Origin: Peptoniphilus duerdenii ATCC BAA-1640 | Lineage (GTDB): Bacteria; Bacillota; Clostridia; Tissierellales; Peptoniphilaceae | Length of the DNA: 64,000 nt | NCBI RefSeq assembly: GCF_000146345.1 | Contig: NZ_GL397071.1 | Span: forward strand, 466,499-530,498 | Reading direction: 5' to 3' | Shown here: positions 1 to 7,164 of the stretch, one piece after another | Layout of the letters: every line of letters starts with the position of its first letter | How positions within the stretch are numbered: the first letter of the stretch is position 1 | Notes under the pieces: model-generated | The model's database searches: none | Seen by the model: the letters and a program-made list of their open reading frames with translations, nothing else | What the model was told of the DNA's origin: nothing | Position numbers and translations under genes: made by a program

Positions 1-28
1 TAAATAAGTGTAGTATTTGGGGGAGATT

Positions 29-232
29 ATGAGTTTTAAATATGATAAATTATGGAAGTTATTGATAGACAAAAATATGAGAAAAAAAGATTTACAGATA
101 GCTATAAATACGACACCGTCAACGATTGCTAAAATGGGGAAAAACAAGAACGTAAACATGAAAATATTAGATGATATTTGCACGTATTTTTGCTGTGATA
201 TTGGAGATATTATAGAGCACGAAGATGACTAA
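29..232 (+). CDS. Small Cro/C1-type HTH regulator
   Basis: A 67-residue protein that is almost entirely one helix-turn-helix domain of the YozG/Cro type. The ATG at 29 is chosen because it follows a GGGGGAG ribosome site; an upstream TTG at 17 overlaps that site. It carries the segment KLWKLLIDKNM, identical in the second HTH protein at 2255-2464, so the two are paralogues. It lies just upstream of the methyltransferase gene on the same strand, as controller proteins of restriction-modification systems often do. A role in timing methyltransferase expression is inferred from position only. Confidence 0.75.
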   Translation: MSFKYDKLWKLLIDKNMRKKDLQIAINTTPSTIAKMGKNKNVNMKILDDICTYFCCDIGDIIEHEDD

Positions 233-275
233 TTTAATATAATTTTTTATTTAAAAAAACAAGGAGGACCAGTGA

Positions 276-1298
276 ATGAAAATAGAATGCCCTAGTACAG
301 TAGGCAGAAAAAAACAATTGAATATAAAAATAGATGAAAATGTAACAGAAAAAAGAAAAAATGGTGCAAACCTATTTTTAGGTAACTCATTGGATTTTTA
401 TGACATGTGGGAGCCGCCTACTGTGATTATATCTGATGGTGCATATGGGTTACTTGGATTCGATGGGGACACTTCAGACCATCTTCAATTACCTGAATGG
501 TATGAGCCTCATATAAAAGCCTGGTCCAAAAGGGCTACAAATCAAACAACACTATGGTTTTTTAACAGTGAGATAGGATGGGCATCTGTTCACCCAGTAT
601 TAGAAAAATATGGATGGAGATATATTAACGCGAATATATGGAACAAAGGTAAAGGTCATATAGCTGGCAATATAAATACAAAAAAAATTAGAAGATTTCC
701 TGTAGTTACTGAAATGTGCGTCCAGTATGTTTTTGAAACTAAAATAAATAATCAATCTATTCAACAGTGGCTACTAAGTGAATGGGAAAGAACAGGGCTA
801 CCCTTAAAAGAAGCGAATAAAGCATGCGGCGTAAAAGATGCCGCTACTAGAAAATACTTTAATCAAGGTCATTTATGGTACTTTCCACCAGTGGAAAGAT
901 TTGAAAAATTAGTAGAGTACGCTAATAAATACGGAAACCCAGATAATAAGCCATATTATTCAACTAACGGAGAAAAACCAATATCAAAATTTGAATGGGA
1001 AAAAATGCGAGCAAAATTTAATTGTCCTCACGGTTATACAAATGTATGGGATCGTCCTCCTCTAAATGGTACTGAAAGAATAAAAATACCAAGTGGTAGT
1101 AAAAGTGCGCATTTAAATCAAAAACCTCTTGATATCATGCAGTTACTAATTGAGGCATCATCAGAATTTAAAGATGTTATATGGGAACCTTTTGGGGGGT
1201 TATTTTCAGCTTCATTAGCGGCAACAAATCTTAATAGAATAGCATATGGGGCTGAAATAGACCCAATGTATTATAAAGTAGGGATAGAACGTTTCTAG
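276..1298 (+). CDS. Site-specific DNA methyltransferase (amino-MTase, type II)
   Basis: A 340-residue putative amino-methyltransferase that would methylate adenine N6 or cytosine N4 in DNA using SAM. The motif order is permuted (beta-like): the catalytic motif IV region, SDGAYG, lies near residue 50 and the SAM-binding motif, EPFGGLFSAS, near residue 310, with the likely target-recognition region between. Motif IV is unusual, with DGAYG where most relatives have DPPY or SPPY. The start follows an AAGGAGG site. The gene converges on a PD-(D/E)XK endonuclease gene only 8 bp away, so the pair is probably a type II restriction-modification system in which this enzyme protects self DNA. Confidence 0.8.
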   Translation: MKIECPSTVGRKKQLNIKIDENVTEKRKNGANLFLGNSLDFYDMWEPPTVIISDGAYGLLGFDGDTSDHLQLPEWYEPHIKAWSKRATNQTTLWFFNSEIGWASVHPVLEKYGWRYINANIWNKGKGHIAGNINTKKIRRFPVVTEMCVQYVFETKINNQSIQQWLLSEWERTGLPLKEANKACGVKDAATRKYFNQGHLWYFPPVERFEKLVEYANKYGNPDNKPYYSTNGEKPISKFEWEKMRAKFNCPHGYTNVWDRPPLNGTERIKIPSGSKSAHLNQKPLDIMQLLIEASSEFKDVIWEPFGGLFSASLAATNLNRIAYGAEIDPMYYKVGIERF

Positions 1299-1306
1299 GT
1301 CTACCC

Positions 1307-2233
1307 CTACTTCACTATTTCTTCATCTTGATTATTGGCAATGATGCCATTTTTAATAAATTCTTCAATTAATTTATTATCATTCTTTGATGACAGCAGT
1401 TTTTTCCAATCACATATTTTCATTCCATGAAAATATGTATCATATACCTTGTTTTTAAAATCATCAATATTATGGTTTTTTATTCTATTAAGTTTTGCAT
1501 AGTTAGTATCCAATCTATAATCATATTTTTGTTGGAGCGATATTAATAGATTCGAATAATCAGTGGTTGGTCTATATTGTTTAGGATTTTCAATGCCCCA
1601 ATTTAATACAGTTTCCTCTGCTTTTTTTAATTCTTCAGCTGAACCTTGAAAAACATAGCCATTAGTATTGGTCTGTTGTAAGTTTACAGTACGTAATGAA
1701 GTGTCACCAGGCTCGATTACAATGTAGTGAGGAGGATTATTGTAATGATCATCCCTAGACTTTGCTATATCAGCCGCACTTATTATTACTGTATCAATAA
1801 TCTTAGGTTTTCCATATATTAAATATTCAGGGAGCCAAGCAATCATAGCTACGTATATGTTATCATCTGTAAATGCAGTTTGACTATTTTTAAATCTGGC
1901 AGTTATTTCTGTTGCTAAAGGGAACCAGGCCTTAACTTCAATTCCTGGTATTGGAGATACGCTTTCGCCAATGAAAACAGCATCTGGAAAACCAGGATCT
2001 TGTCTTTGCCATTTTCCCATATTTTTATAAAATTCTTGCTCGTTAAGATAATCTACAATATTAAATTCAATTAAATTTCCTACTAAAGGAGATAATTTAG
2101 AAATGATTTTAGACAGATTTACTGCTGCTTCTACAGATGCTGGTTCTGAAACCTCTAAAACATCAAATAGATGATTTACCATATCTGAAATACTAGTTTT
2201 TGCTTCATTTATAATTAGATCAGTTTTATTCAT
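1307..2233 (-). CDS. Probable type II restriction endonuclease, PD-(D/E)XK
   Basis: A 308-residue protein with a recognisable PD-(D/E)XK core: PD in FPDAVF near residue 86 is followed some 15 residues later by the E-x-K motif in IEVKAW. That arrangement supports a Mg-dependent DNA nuclease, and the neighbouring methyltransferase makes a restriction role likely. It is the last gene of a minus-strand operon that begins with the ABC-three-component-like genes and passes through a small HTH gene 22 bp upstream. The recognition sequence cannot be read from the protein. The family assignment beyond the nuclease core is uncertain. Confidence 0.7.
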   Translation of the reverse strand: MNKTDLIINEAKTSISDMVNHLFDVLEVSEPASVEAAVNLSKIISKLSPLVGNLIEFNIVDYLNEQEFYKNMGKWQRQDPGFPDAVFIGESVSPIPGIEVKAWFPLATEITARFKNSQTAFTDDNIYVAMIAWLPEYLIYGKPKIIDTVIISAADIAKSRDDHYNNPPHYIVIEPGDTSLRTVNLQQTNTNGYVFQGSAEELKKAEETVLNWGIENPKQYRPTTDYSNLLISLQQKYDYRLDTNYAKLNRIKNHNIDDFKNKVYDTYFHGMKICDWKKLLSSKNDNKLIEEFIKNGIIANNQDEEIVK

Positions 2234-2254
2234 ATTCAGTCACCTCATTCGGTT

Positions 2255-2464
2255 TTAATTATTTACAGTTTCTACAATATCTTCTAATTTTACATTTATT
2301 GCTTCGCAAATTTTAAGTAGAGAGCTTGTGTTGACATTTTCTCTTTTAGAGAGCTTGTTTAAAGTTGACGAACTAATACCAGCAAGTTCTCTTAATTCAC
2401 TTTTGCTCATATTTTTATCAATTAACAATTTCCAAAGTTTGTTATAACTTAATACAAGTTTCAA
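2255..2464 (-). CDS. Small HTH regulator, paralogue of the 29-232 gene
   Basis: A 69-residue Cro/C1-type helix-turn-helix protein. A longer reading from 2560 is open, but the TTG start at 2464 has an AGGAGGT site five bases upstream (2470-2476) and gives a protein colinear with the first HTH gene, including the shared KLWKLLIDKNM. The longer form would overlap the ATPase gene deeply. It sits between the ATPase gene and the endonuclease gene in the same operon, the classic place for a controller protein that delays endonuclease expression. That role is inference. Confidence 0.75.
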   Translation of the reverse strand: MKLVLSYNKLWKLLIDKNMSKSELRELAGISSSTLNKLSKRENVNTSSLLKICEAINVKLEDIVETVNN

Positions 2465-2474
2465 AACATACCTC

Positions 2475-4292
2475 CTAATCACGGATTCCTTTGAGAAATC
2501 CATATCTTCCATTAGTTTCTGATTTTGTAAACTCAATAGTGTTGATATTTGGTTCATCAAAATCTATTTCAGGTAAATCTTTATTATTATCTATCACAAT
2601 TACCTGTCTTTGTTTTCCAGTTTTAATTAGGTATTTATAAAAAGATGTTCTCATATCTCCAACATTTTTAGAGTTGGTATCTTTTTCTTCTATTATTTCA
2701 TCTAAACCTAGCAAAGGAGTATCAACAATAAAAAGAGGAATAGAATACATGGCATTTTTTTGCATATATTCCAGTAAGGATAAAGCAACAATTGAATTAA
2801 GGTATGCACGATAACCCTTACCTTGACTAGCTTTAGATTCTCCATTAATTACTACATCAAAAGATGTTTTATCAAATCTAGCTGTATTCAAATTCGGAAA
2901 GGAACATTTTTCTAATAGATTTTTTATAATCTGACTCATTGTATAAAAGAAATTTCCAGGATATCTATCTAAAGGCTTATATTTTTTGTCATCAATATTA
3001 TCATCGTCGAATTCAACTAAATCGTCATTACAGTTAGAGGCTATATTAGAAAGTGATTCTTTTTCCGCCAATAAACAAAAGAAGGCTCTATAGTCTCTTA
3101 TTGTTTCCTCTAAATTTTTTATTGAAGGTTTTAAAATTTCATTAATATGTTTACTATTTTTTTCAATTTCTAATTTATTATAATTAATTCTCTTATTTAG
3201 TTCTAAATCTTTTTGATGTAAAAATTCTAATGTTTCATTTAAATCTTTAGACTTTATTTGTATATTTTCAAACTCCAACAAGATATCTTTAAAGTTTTCT
3301 ATATTTTCATTCATATTAATTTTTGAATCACAAAAAGGACAGTGAGTTTCACTTTTATATTCTTGAATAGAAGGCTGACCTTGAAGAATCAAAGAAAGTC
3401 TATTTTCATCGATTCGGTATTGCTCTATTAAATCTTTGAAATTTTTTATACTTACACTGTTTTCTTCTTTTTTTCTTGTTAATGAGCTATTTTCTTGGAC
3501 AAGCAATTCATTTGCGTTTGTGAGTTTAGATAATTCAGAATTGTTATAGTTAACTTTTTTTAAAGCTTCTTTTAAATTCTGTTCGGCCATATCTTTGGTG
3601 ATACCTTTAATGCTTTCAGATATCTCTAATTCTTGTTTTGAAATATCTGAAATTTTTTTGCTCACATATAATCGCACCGCTTGATTTTTTAACTTTACCA
3701 TATCTGGTGATTCTTCTTTTTCCAATGTATCTTGATTTTCACCGGTGAGTAAAAAAAGTAAAGAAGAACGAAAAGGTGTATTAGTAGTGACTGACTTAGG
3801 CACTAAAATGGATTCCTCACGAAGTATTTCAGATTCCTTCAGCAAGAACATATGTAAAAATGTTCTAAGAGAGAGAGTTTGCGTTTTAAAGTCTTCATTT
3901 TTTATGATTTTTATTGGTAACGCATCTATCCCTAATAGTTTAAGAAAAACATCCGATAGCTTATCTTTTGCTGATGGAGAAACACTATATTCTCCACTGT
4001 CTATATTTGGGACAGTGCTTGAAATATTTACTTTTGACTTTTTATGTTCAATATTTCTTTTTAGCGTAAGTTGACCAGGTTTACAATCAATAACCATTTC
4101 TACGTAATCTTGACTGTCAAGACCATCTATATTATTAGCTCCGAGTAAATAGTCTATACACTTAATAACTAATGTTTTTCCAGTATTAGAAGGACCGTGT
4201 ATTAAGTTAAATCCATCAATTAAATCTATTTTTGACTCTTCATTATTTTTATTGACACTTTTAATAGACTTTATATAAAAAGAATTTGTCAT
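2475..4292 (-). CDS. SMC/Rad50-like ABC ATPase of an ABC-three-component-like system
   Basis: A 605-residue ATPase. Walker A is GPSNTGKT at residues 33-40. A long predicted coiled-coil centre contains a Rad50-type zinc hook, CPFC, near residue 320. A Walker B-like IVDTPLLGLDE lies near residue 515. It resembles DUF3732-type proteins, which occur as the ATPase of ABC-three-component (ABC-3C) conflict systems. The two genes upstream, 6 bp and 3 bp apart, fit the middle and effector components of such a system. The expected role is sensing foreign nucleic acid or nucleoprotein and triggering an antiviral response, but no experiment is implied here. Confidence 0.8.
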   Translation of the reverse strand: MTNSFYIKSIKSVNKNNEESKIDLIDGFNLIHGPSNTGKTLVIKCIDYLLGANNIDGLDSQDYVEMVIDCKPGQLTLKRNIEHKKSKVNISSTVPNIDSGEYSVSPSAKDKLSDVFLKLLGIDALPIKIIKNEDFKTQTLSLRTFLHMFLLKESEILREESILVPKSVTTNTPFRSSLLFLLTGENQDTLEKEESPDMVKLKNQAVRLYVSKKISDISKQELEISESIKGITKDMAEQNLKEALKKVNYNNSELSKLTNANELLVQENSSLTRKKEENSVSIKNFKDLIEQYRIDENRLSLILQGQPSIQEYKSETHCPFCDSKINMNENIENFKDILLEFENIQIKSKDLNETLEFLHQKDLELNKRINYNKLEIEKNSKHINEILKPSIKNLEETIRDYRAFFCLLAEKESLSNIASNCNDDLVEFDDDNIDDKKYKPLDRYPGNFFYTMSQIIKNLLEKCSFPNLNTARFDKTSFDVVINGESKASQGKGYRAYLNSIVALSLLEYMQKNAMYSIPLFIVDTPLLGLDEIIEEKDTNSKNVGDMRTSFYKYLIKTGKQRQVIVIDNNKDLPEIDFDEPNINTIEFTKSETNGRYGFLKGIRD

Positions 4293-4298
4293 ATTGAT

Positions 4299-4742
4299 TT
4301 ACCTCCTCTCCGTTCTAGAAATACCATTGATGTATTTTATAACTTCAACGTCATTATTGTTTTTAAAATATTCTTGAGCATCTATTGCAAGATTAATATA
4401 TTTGCTAACATAAGCAGAATTTAGATTTTCTACAACTTTCTTACCTGATTCGTTTATGCTATATACAAATCCATTATTTGTACATCTAACAGAACATAAC
4501 CCCATTGCAACTAAGTATTTTAAAGAATCTTTTCCCAAATTTAAACGAGATGATAGTTCTCCGAGCCTATATGGTTTTTGACCATGTAAGTCATACTTAC
4601 CAATATTAAATGTTTTTGAATACAGACTTAAATAATCCATAGATGAAATATAGTCTGAATTTTTTTCTTCCCCATCAAGAATAAAAAGTTGAATTAAGAT
4701 CCTTATTGAGATTTCTTGTATTGAGTTTAATACAGTAGTCAT
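4299..4742 (-). CDS. ABC-3C middle-component-like winged-helix protein
   Basis: A 147-residue, mostly helical protein with a likely winged-helix fold: YRLGELSSRLNLGKDSLKY around residues 58-76 reads as an HTH, followed by a wing and a C-terminal helical tail. Size and position between the effector-like gene and the SMC-like ATPase match the middle component of ABC-three-component systems, thought to bridge ATPase and effector. Sequence similarity alone is weak, so the call rests largely on gene order. Confidence 0.6.
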   Translation of the reverse strand: MTTVLNSIQEISIRILIQLFILDGEEKNSDYISSMDYLSLYSKTFNIGKYDLHGQKPYRLGELSSRLNLGKDSLKYLVAMGLCSVRCTNNGFVYSINESGKKVVENLNSAYVSKYINLAIDAQEYFKNNNDVEVIKYINGISRTERR

Positions 4743-4745
4743 TTT

Positions 4746-5705
4746 TTAATCCTCTTCATCAATCCATAGGAGTCTATTCTCATTTACTAGCATATGGCAA
4801 AAACCTAATTTTCTTTTATTATTGACCATTCCAGGAATAGTAAAAAGCTGAGAACCACTAAGAGTTATAAGTGATGCTTGTTCTAATACCGCAAGTAAAC
4901 GATTATATCCATTTTGATAGTTTTTTCTGCTAGTGTTAATAACACCATCATAGGTTTCATCCAATAATTTTTTAAATTCATTAGTATTAGACTTTAGAGT
5001 ATCTCTTGAAAAGGTTTTTAAACAGTCTGCTTCATAAAAATTTACTCTCTGTTCTTGGAAGTTTTCCCTATACTTCTTTTTTAATGTATTAATATTGGAG
5101 AGATCAATTTTTGAATCTTCAGCATCATTATACGCATCAATCAATGCATAAAGGTATTTTAGCTTTAGCTCATCTTCTGAAATAATATTGTTAGGTGTCT
5201 TAGCAATTGGTAAAGGTAGTTTGGAATCTCCTATTACAAGCATCCCATTTTCAATGTATGGTTTTTTTACAAAATCATCGACATTGGCAGATGGGGTGCT
5301 TTTTTTATTGTCTTTTGTTGAAACTTCAACGAGTATTTTTGTTAATAATTTTGAAGCTTTAATTCCTATGTTGTGGAGATTCCAATCTTCGTCAGGGAAT
5401 TCTGATGAGAAGAGATTTAACATTGCAGATTGTTCAGAATCCTCTGCGTCATCTATAAATTCCTTTAAGCTATCTTCGTCTTTATATCTAAGAATTTCTA
5501 AGGCCACTTCTTTAGAAATTTCATCTGAACCATATGCATATTTTTTAATTGTAGAATCGGAACGTTTTATATCGGCATTTTTATCTTCATCTACATAAGG
5601 CGTATATATTTCAATAATTCTGTTAGTAAAATATTCGATTCGCTCTTTATTTTGTTGAAGAGGGCGAATGCATTTTATAAATCTAGAAAAATCAGTTCGA
5701 CTCAT
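4746..5705 (-). CDS. ABC-3C effector/C-terminal-domain protein
   Basis: A 319-residue protein heading the defence operon. The C-terminal third has the pattern I associate with the conserved C-terminal domain of ABC-three-component effectors: FYEADCLKTFSRDTL near residue 222, then YNRLLAVLEQA, and a closing KLGFCHMLVNENRLLWID. The N-terminal 130 residues are helical and match no enzyme I recognise; it may be a regulatory or effector module. Start ATG at 5705 follows an AAGGAGG site. A 3 bp gap separates it from the middle component, so the two are probably translationally coupled. Confidence 0.65.
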   Translation of the reverse strand: MSRTDFSRFIKCIRPLQQNKERIEYFTNRIIEIYTPYVDEDKNADIKRSDSTIKKYAYGSDEISKEVALEILRYKDEDSLKEFIDDAEDSEQSAMLNLFSSEFPDEDWNLHNIGIKASKLLTKILVEVSTKDNKKSTPSANVDDFVKKPYIENGMLVIGDSKLPLPIAKTPNNIISEDELKLKYLYALIDAYNDAEDSKIDLSNINTLKKKYRENFQEQRVNFYEADCLKTFSRDTLKSNTNEFKKLLDETYDGVINTSRKNYQNGYNRLLAVLEQASLITLSGSQLFTIPGMVNNKRKLGFCHMLVNENRLLWIDEED

Positions 5706-5796
5706 TAAAATCCTCCTTTCTGTGGTCGGTTAAGTCTCCGAACTTTTCCGACCTATTCTGACCATTAATAAAATCGACTACTACTATAATTGAAGT

Positions 5797-5869
5797 AGAT
5801 AAAGATACTTCTTTATCTATATTATATCACAAAAAAATTCGTTTTCTCGAACTCAAGTTTCTCGAAAAC
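5797..5869 (-). promoter_or_regulatory. Promoter and operator-like palindromes of the defence operon
   Basis: On the minus strand there is an extended -10 TGATATAAT (-10 hexamer at 5821-5826). Just downstream, 5797-5818 is a perfect palindrome, AGATAAAGA-TACT-TCTTTATCT. Upstream, at 5843-5851 and 5858-5866, TTTCTCGAA is directly repeated 15 bp apart inside GTTTTC...GAAAAC (5841-5869). These bracket the promoter as operators would. The small HTH proteins of the island are candidate binders (inference). Confidence 0.5.
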
Positions 5870-5916
5870 AAAAATTTTGATGTGAAGTAAAACAATAATA
5901 TATTCTCAAGTCTGAG

Positions 5917-6012
5917 ATGCGCATTAGGACGTAGGGGATTTCAAATAAAGCATGATTAATCAATTTTAGATTATTAAAGCTTTTGATCTCTACGTTTATT
6001 TCTAATGCGCAT
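5917..6012. repeat. Interrupted inverted repeat between defence island and phage early genes
   Basis: ATGCGCATTAG at 5917-5927 is the reverse complement of CTAATGCGCAT at 6002-6012, and GACGTAG at 5928-5934 pairs with CTACGT at 5990-5995. The arms enclose about 55 AT-rich bases. It could form a long transcript hairpin or bind a dimeric protein. It marks the border between the minus-strand defence operon and the plus-strand phage genes. The rest of the 5706-6085 gap has no gene that I can see. Confidence 0.5.
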
Positions 6013-6085
6013 TTTTATGTGTCAATAAGCCTAAGGTCATATTTGTTTCCCCTGAGAATTAGCAAAGTCAAGCGGGAGAAAAAAT

Positions 6086-6622
6086 ATGGCAAAGAAAAGA
6101 TATTTAGAAATCAATGGCAAAGAAATCCAAGTAAGTGAAGAAGTATACAAGGCATATATGAAACCGATTTGGAGAGAAAAAAAGAGAATCCAAAGAGCCT
6201 ACAAAAATTTAGAAGAGCTACAGGATAAAGAAAGAATTAAAACAGCGACTGAGAAAAATGGAAACTACGTCCAAGCAAGAAGCTTAGAAACAGGCTTTGT
6301 CGAAACAAAAGAATATGGTCTTCCCTTATCTCTTGATGTTGCTGAAGAAGAATACGACTTTGAAGTAACTAGCGTTCAAAACATAGAGGACATAGTGACG
6401 TACAAACTTCTTGAAGAAGCATTCTTAGAAGTCATTAGTGAATTTTCTGAAAGAGATAAAAGCGTCCTTAAGCTTATTTTCCTCTACGAAATGAAAGAAA
6501 GAGAAGTTGCAGAAGTAGTTGGAATATCTCAAAAAACTGTTAATAACATCAAAAACAAGCATTTACCAAAGATTCAAGAAAAATTAAGACCATGGAAAAA
6601 TAATTACTCAAAAACTAATTAG
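6086..6622 (+). CDS. Phage sigma-70-region-4-like transcriptional regulator
   Basis: A 178-residue protein. The N-terminal 60 residues are a charged segment (IQVSEEVYKAYMKPIWREKKR) typical of phage and conjugative-element regulators. Residues about 115-170 form a sigma-region-4 HTH: FSERDKSVLKLIFLYEMKE, then REVAEVVGISQKTVNNIK. Such proteins usually control phage transcription as sigma-like or ArpU/RinA-like activators. It is the first gene of the plus-strand early operon and its 3' end runs directly into the triple repeat array at 6604-6750. The ribosome site is a modest GGGAGA. Confidence 0.75.
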   Translation: MAKKRYLEINGKEIQVSEEVYKAYMKPIWREKKRIQRAYKNLEELQDKERIKTATEKNGNYVQARSLETGFVETKEYGLPLSLDVAEEEYDFEVTSVQNIEDIVTYKLLEEAFLEVISEFSERDKSVLKLIFLYEMKEREVAEVVGISQKTVNNIKNKHLPKIQEKLRPWKNNYSKTN

Positions 6623-6750
6623 ATGTCCTAAAGAATATGAGGGAAAGATTTCTTTTCAAAATCTTACTCAAAATCGAAATGATTGTCCTAAGGAATATGA
6701 GAGAAGAAATCTTACTCAAAAATTTAATGTATGTCCCAAGGAGTATGAAA
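6604..6750 (+). repeat. Three tandem imperfect copies of a TTACTC-N23-GAATAT leader repeat
   Basis: Copies start at 6604, 6664 and 6712. Each reads TTACTCAAA, then a variable stretch, then TGTCC(T/C)AAGGAATATGA and an A/G-rich tail. TTACTC and GAATAT (GAGTAT in the third) are separated by exactly 23 bases in all three. The third copy ends in the AAAGGAGG ribosome site of the gene at 6762. A fourth copy with the same spacing lies at 47117-47151. Confidence 0.75.
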
Positions 6751-6761
6751 GGAGGAACAAA

Positions 6762-6926
6762 GTGGACTTAGTAAAAAACCAACAGATGGCAGAAAGTTTA
6801 ATAGCCATCTCAATTGTTGCCAAGAAGATAGCTAAGGAATTAATGCAACCAGAGAAAGGAGAAAAAGATGTCAAGAATAAAGCTACTGATGGAAATCAAA
6901 GAAGATGCAGAGAATCTTGCATCTAG
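6762..6926 (+). CDS. Small phage early protein, unknown function
   Basis: A 54-residue reading frame with a GTG start at 6762, six bases after a perfect AAAGGAGG. The N-terminal half, with AESLIAISIVAKKIAKELM, is an amphipathic helix; the C-terminal half is basic. It overlaps the next gene by 59 bp in another frame. Comparable short proteins sit in this position in related prophages as far as I recall. No function is assigned. Confidence 0.55.
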   Translation: MDLVKNQQMAESLIAISIVAKKIAKELMQPEKGEKDVKNKATDGNQRRCRESCI

Positions 6927-7164
6927 TATAGGTGTCCTTCTCACAGCACTAGAAAGTGATGAGGGACTGCCTAAAGAAGAAAAGGTAAAACAAGAAGAAA
7001 AGATATACGAGATTGAAGATGTTAGAAAGATACTAGCTGATAAATCAAGATTAGGCCATACGGCTAAGATAAGAGAACTATTAGAAAAGTATGGGGCTAA
7101 AAAACTATCTGAGATTGATCCAGGTAACTATAAAGACTTGGTAGCAGATGTGGAGAAACTCTGA
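6868..7164 (+). CDS. Hypothetical phage early protein
   Basis: A 98-residue acidic, helical protein without cysteines or membrane segments, and with no catalytic motif that I recognise. The ATG at 6868 follows AAAGGAGA. It abuts the DUF2800 gene, whose ATG overlaps its stop codon (7162-7166), so translation is probably coupled. The C-terminal part (LLEKYGAKKLSEIDPGNY) resembles small proteins found next to DUF2800 genes in Firmicutes prophages. It may be an accessory to the replication or recombination module. Confidence 0.65.
   Translation: MSRIKLLMEIKEDAENLASSIGVLLTALESDEGLPKEEKVKQEEKIYEIEDVRKILADKSRLGHTAKIRELLEKYGAKKLSEIDPGNYKDLVADVEKL

Noticed and set aside
2475..2560. Longer 101-residue version of the second HTH protein starting at 2560
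   Set aside because: It would overlap the ATPase gene by 86 bp; the TTG at 2464 has a perfect ribosome site and matches its paralogue in length.
5917..6012. CRISPR or att-site interpretation of the ATGCGCATTAG repeat
   Set aside because: Only two copies, in inverted orientation, with no spacer series and no matching copy at the recombinase end.
6604..6760. Tandem CPKEYERRN-like peptide encoded by the triple repeat
   Set aside because: The repeats keep a readable frame over two copies, but there is no start codon with ribosome site. The constant spacing of non-coding motifs explains the conservation better.
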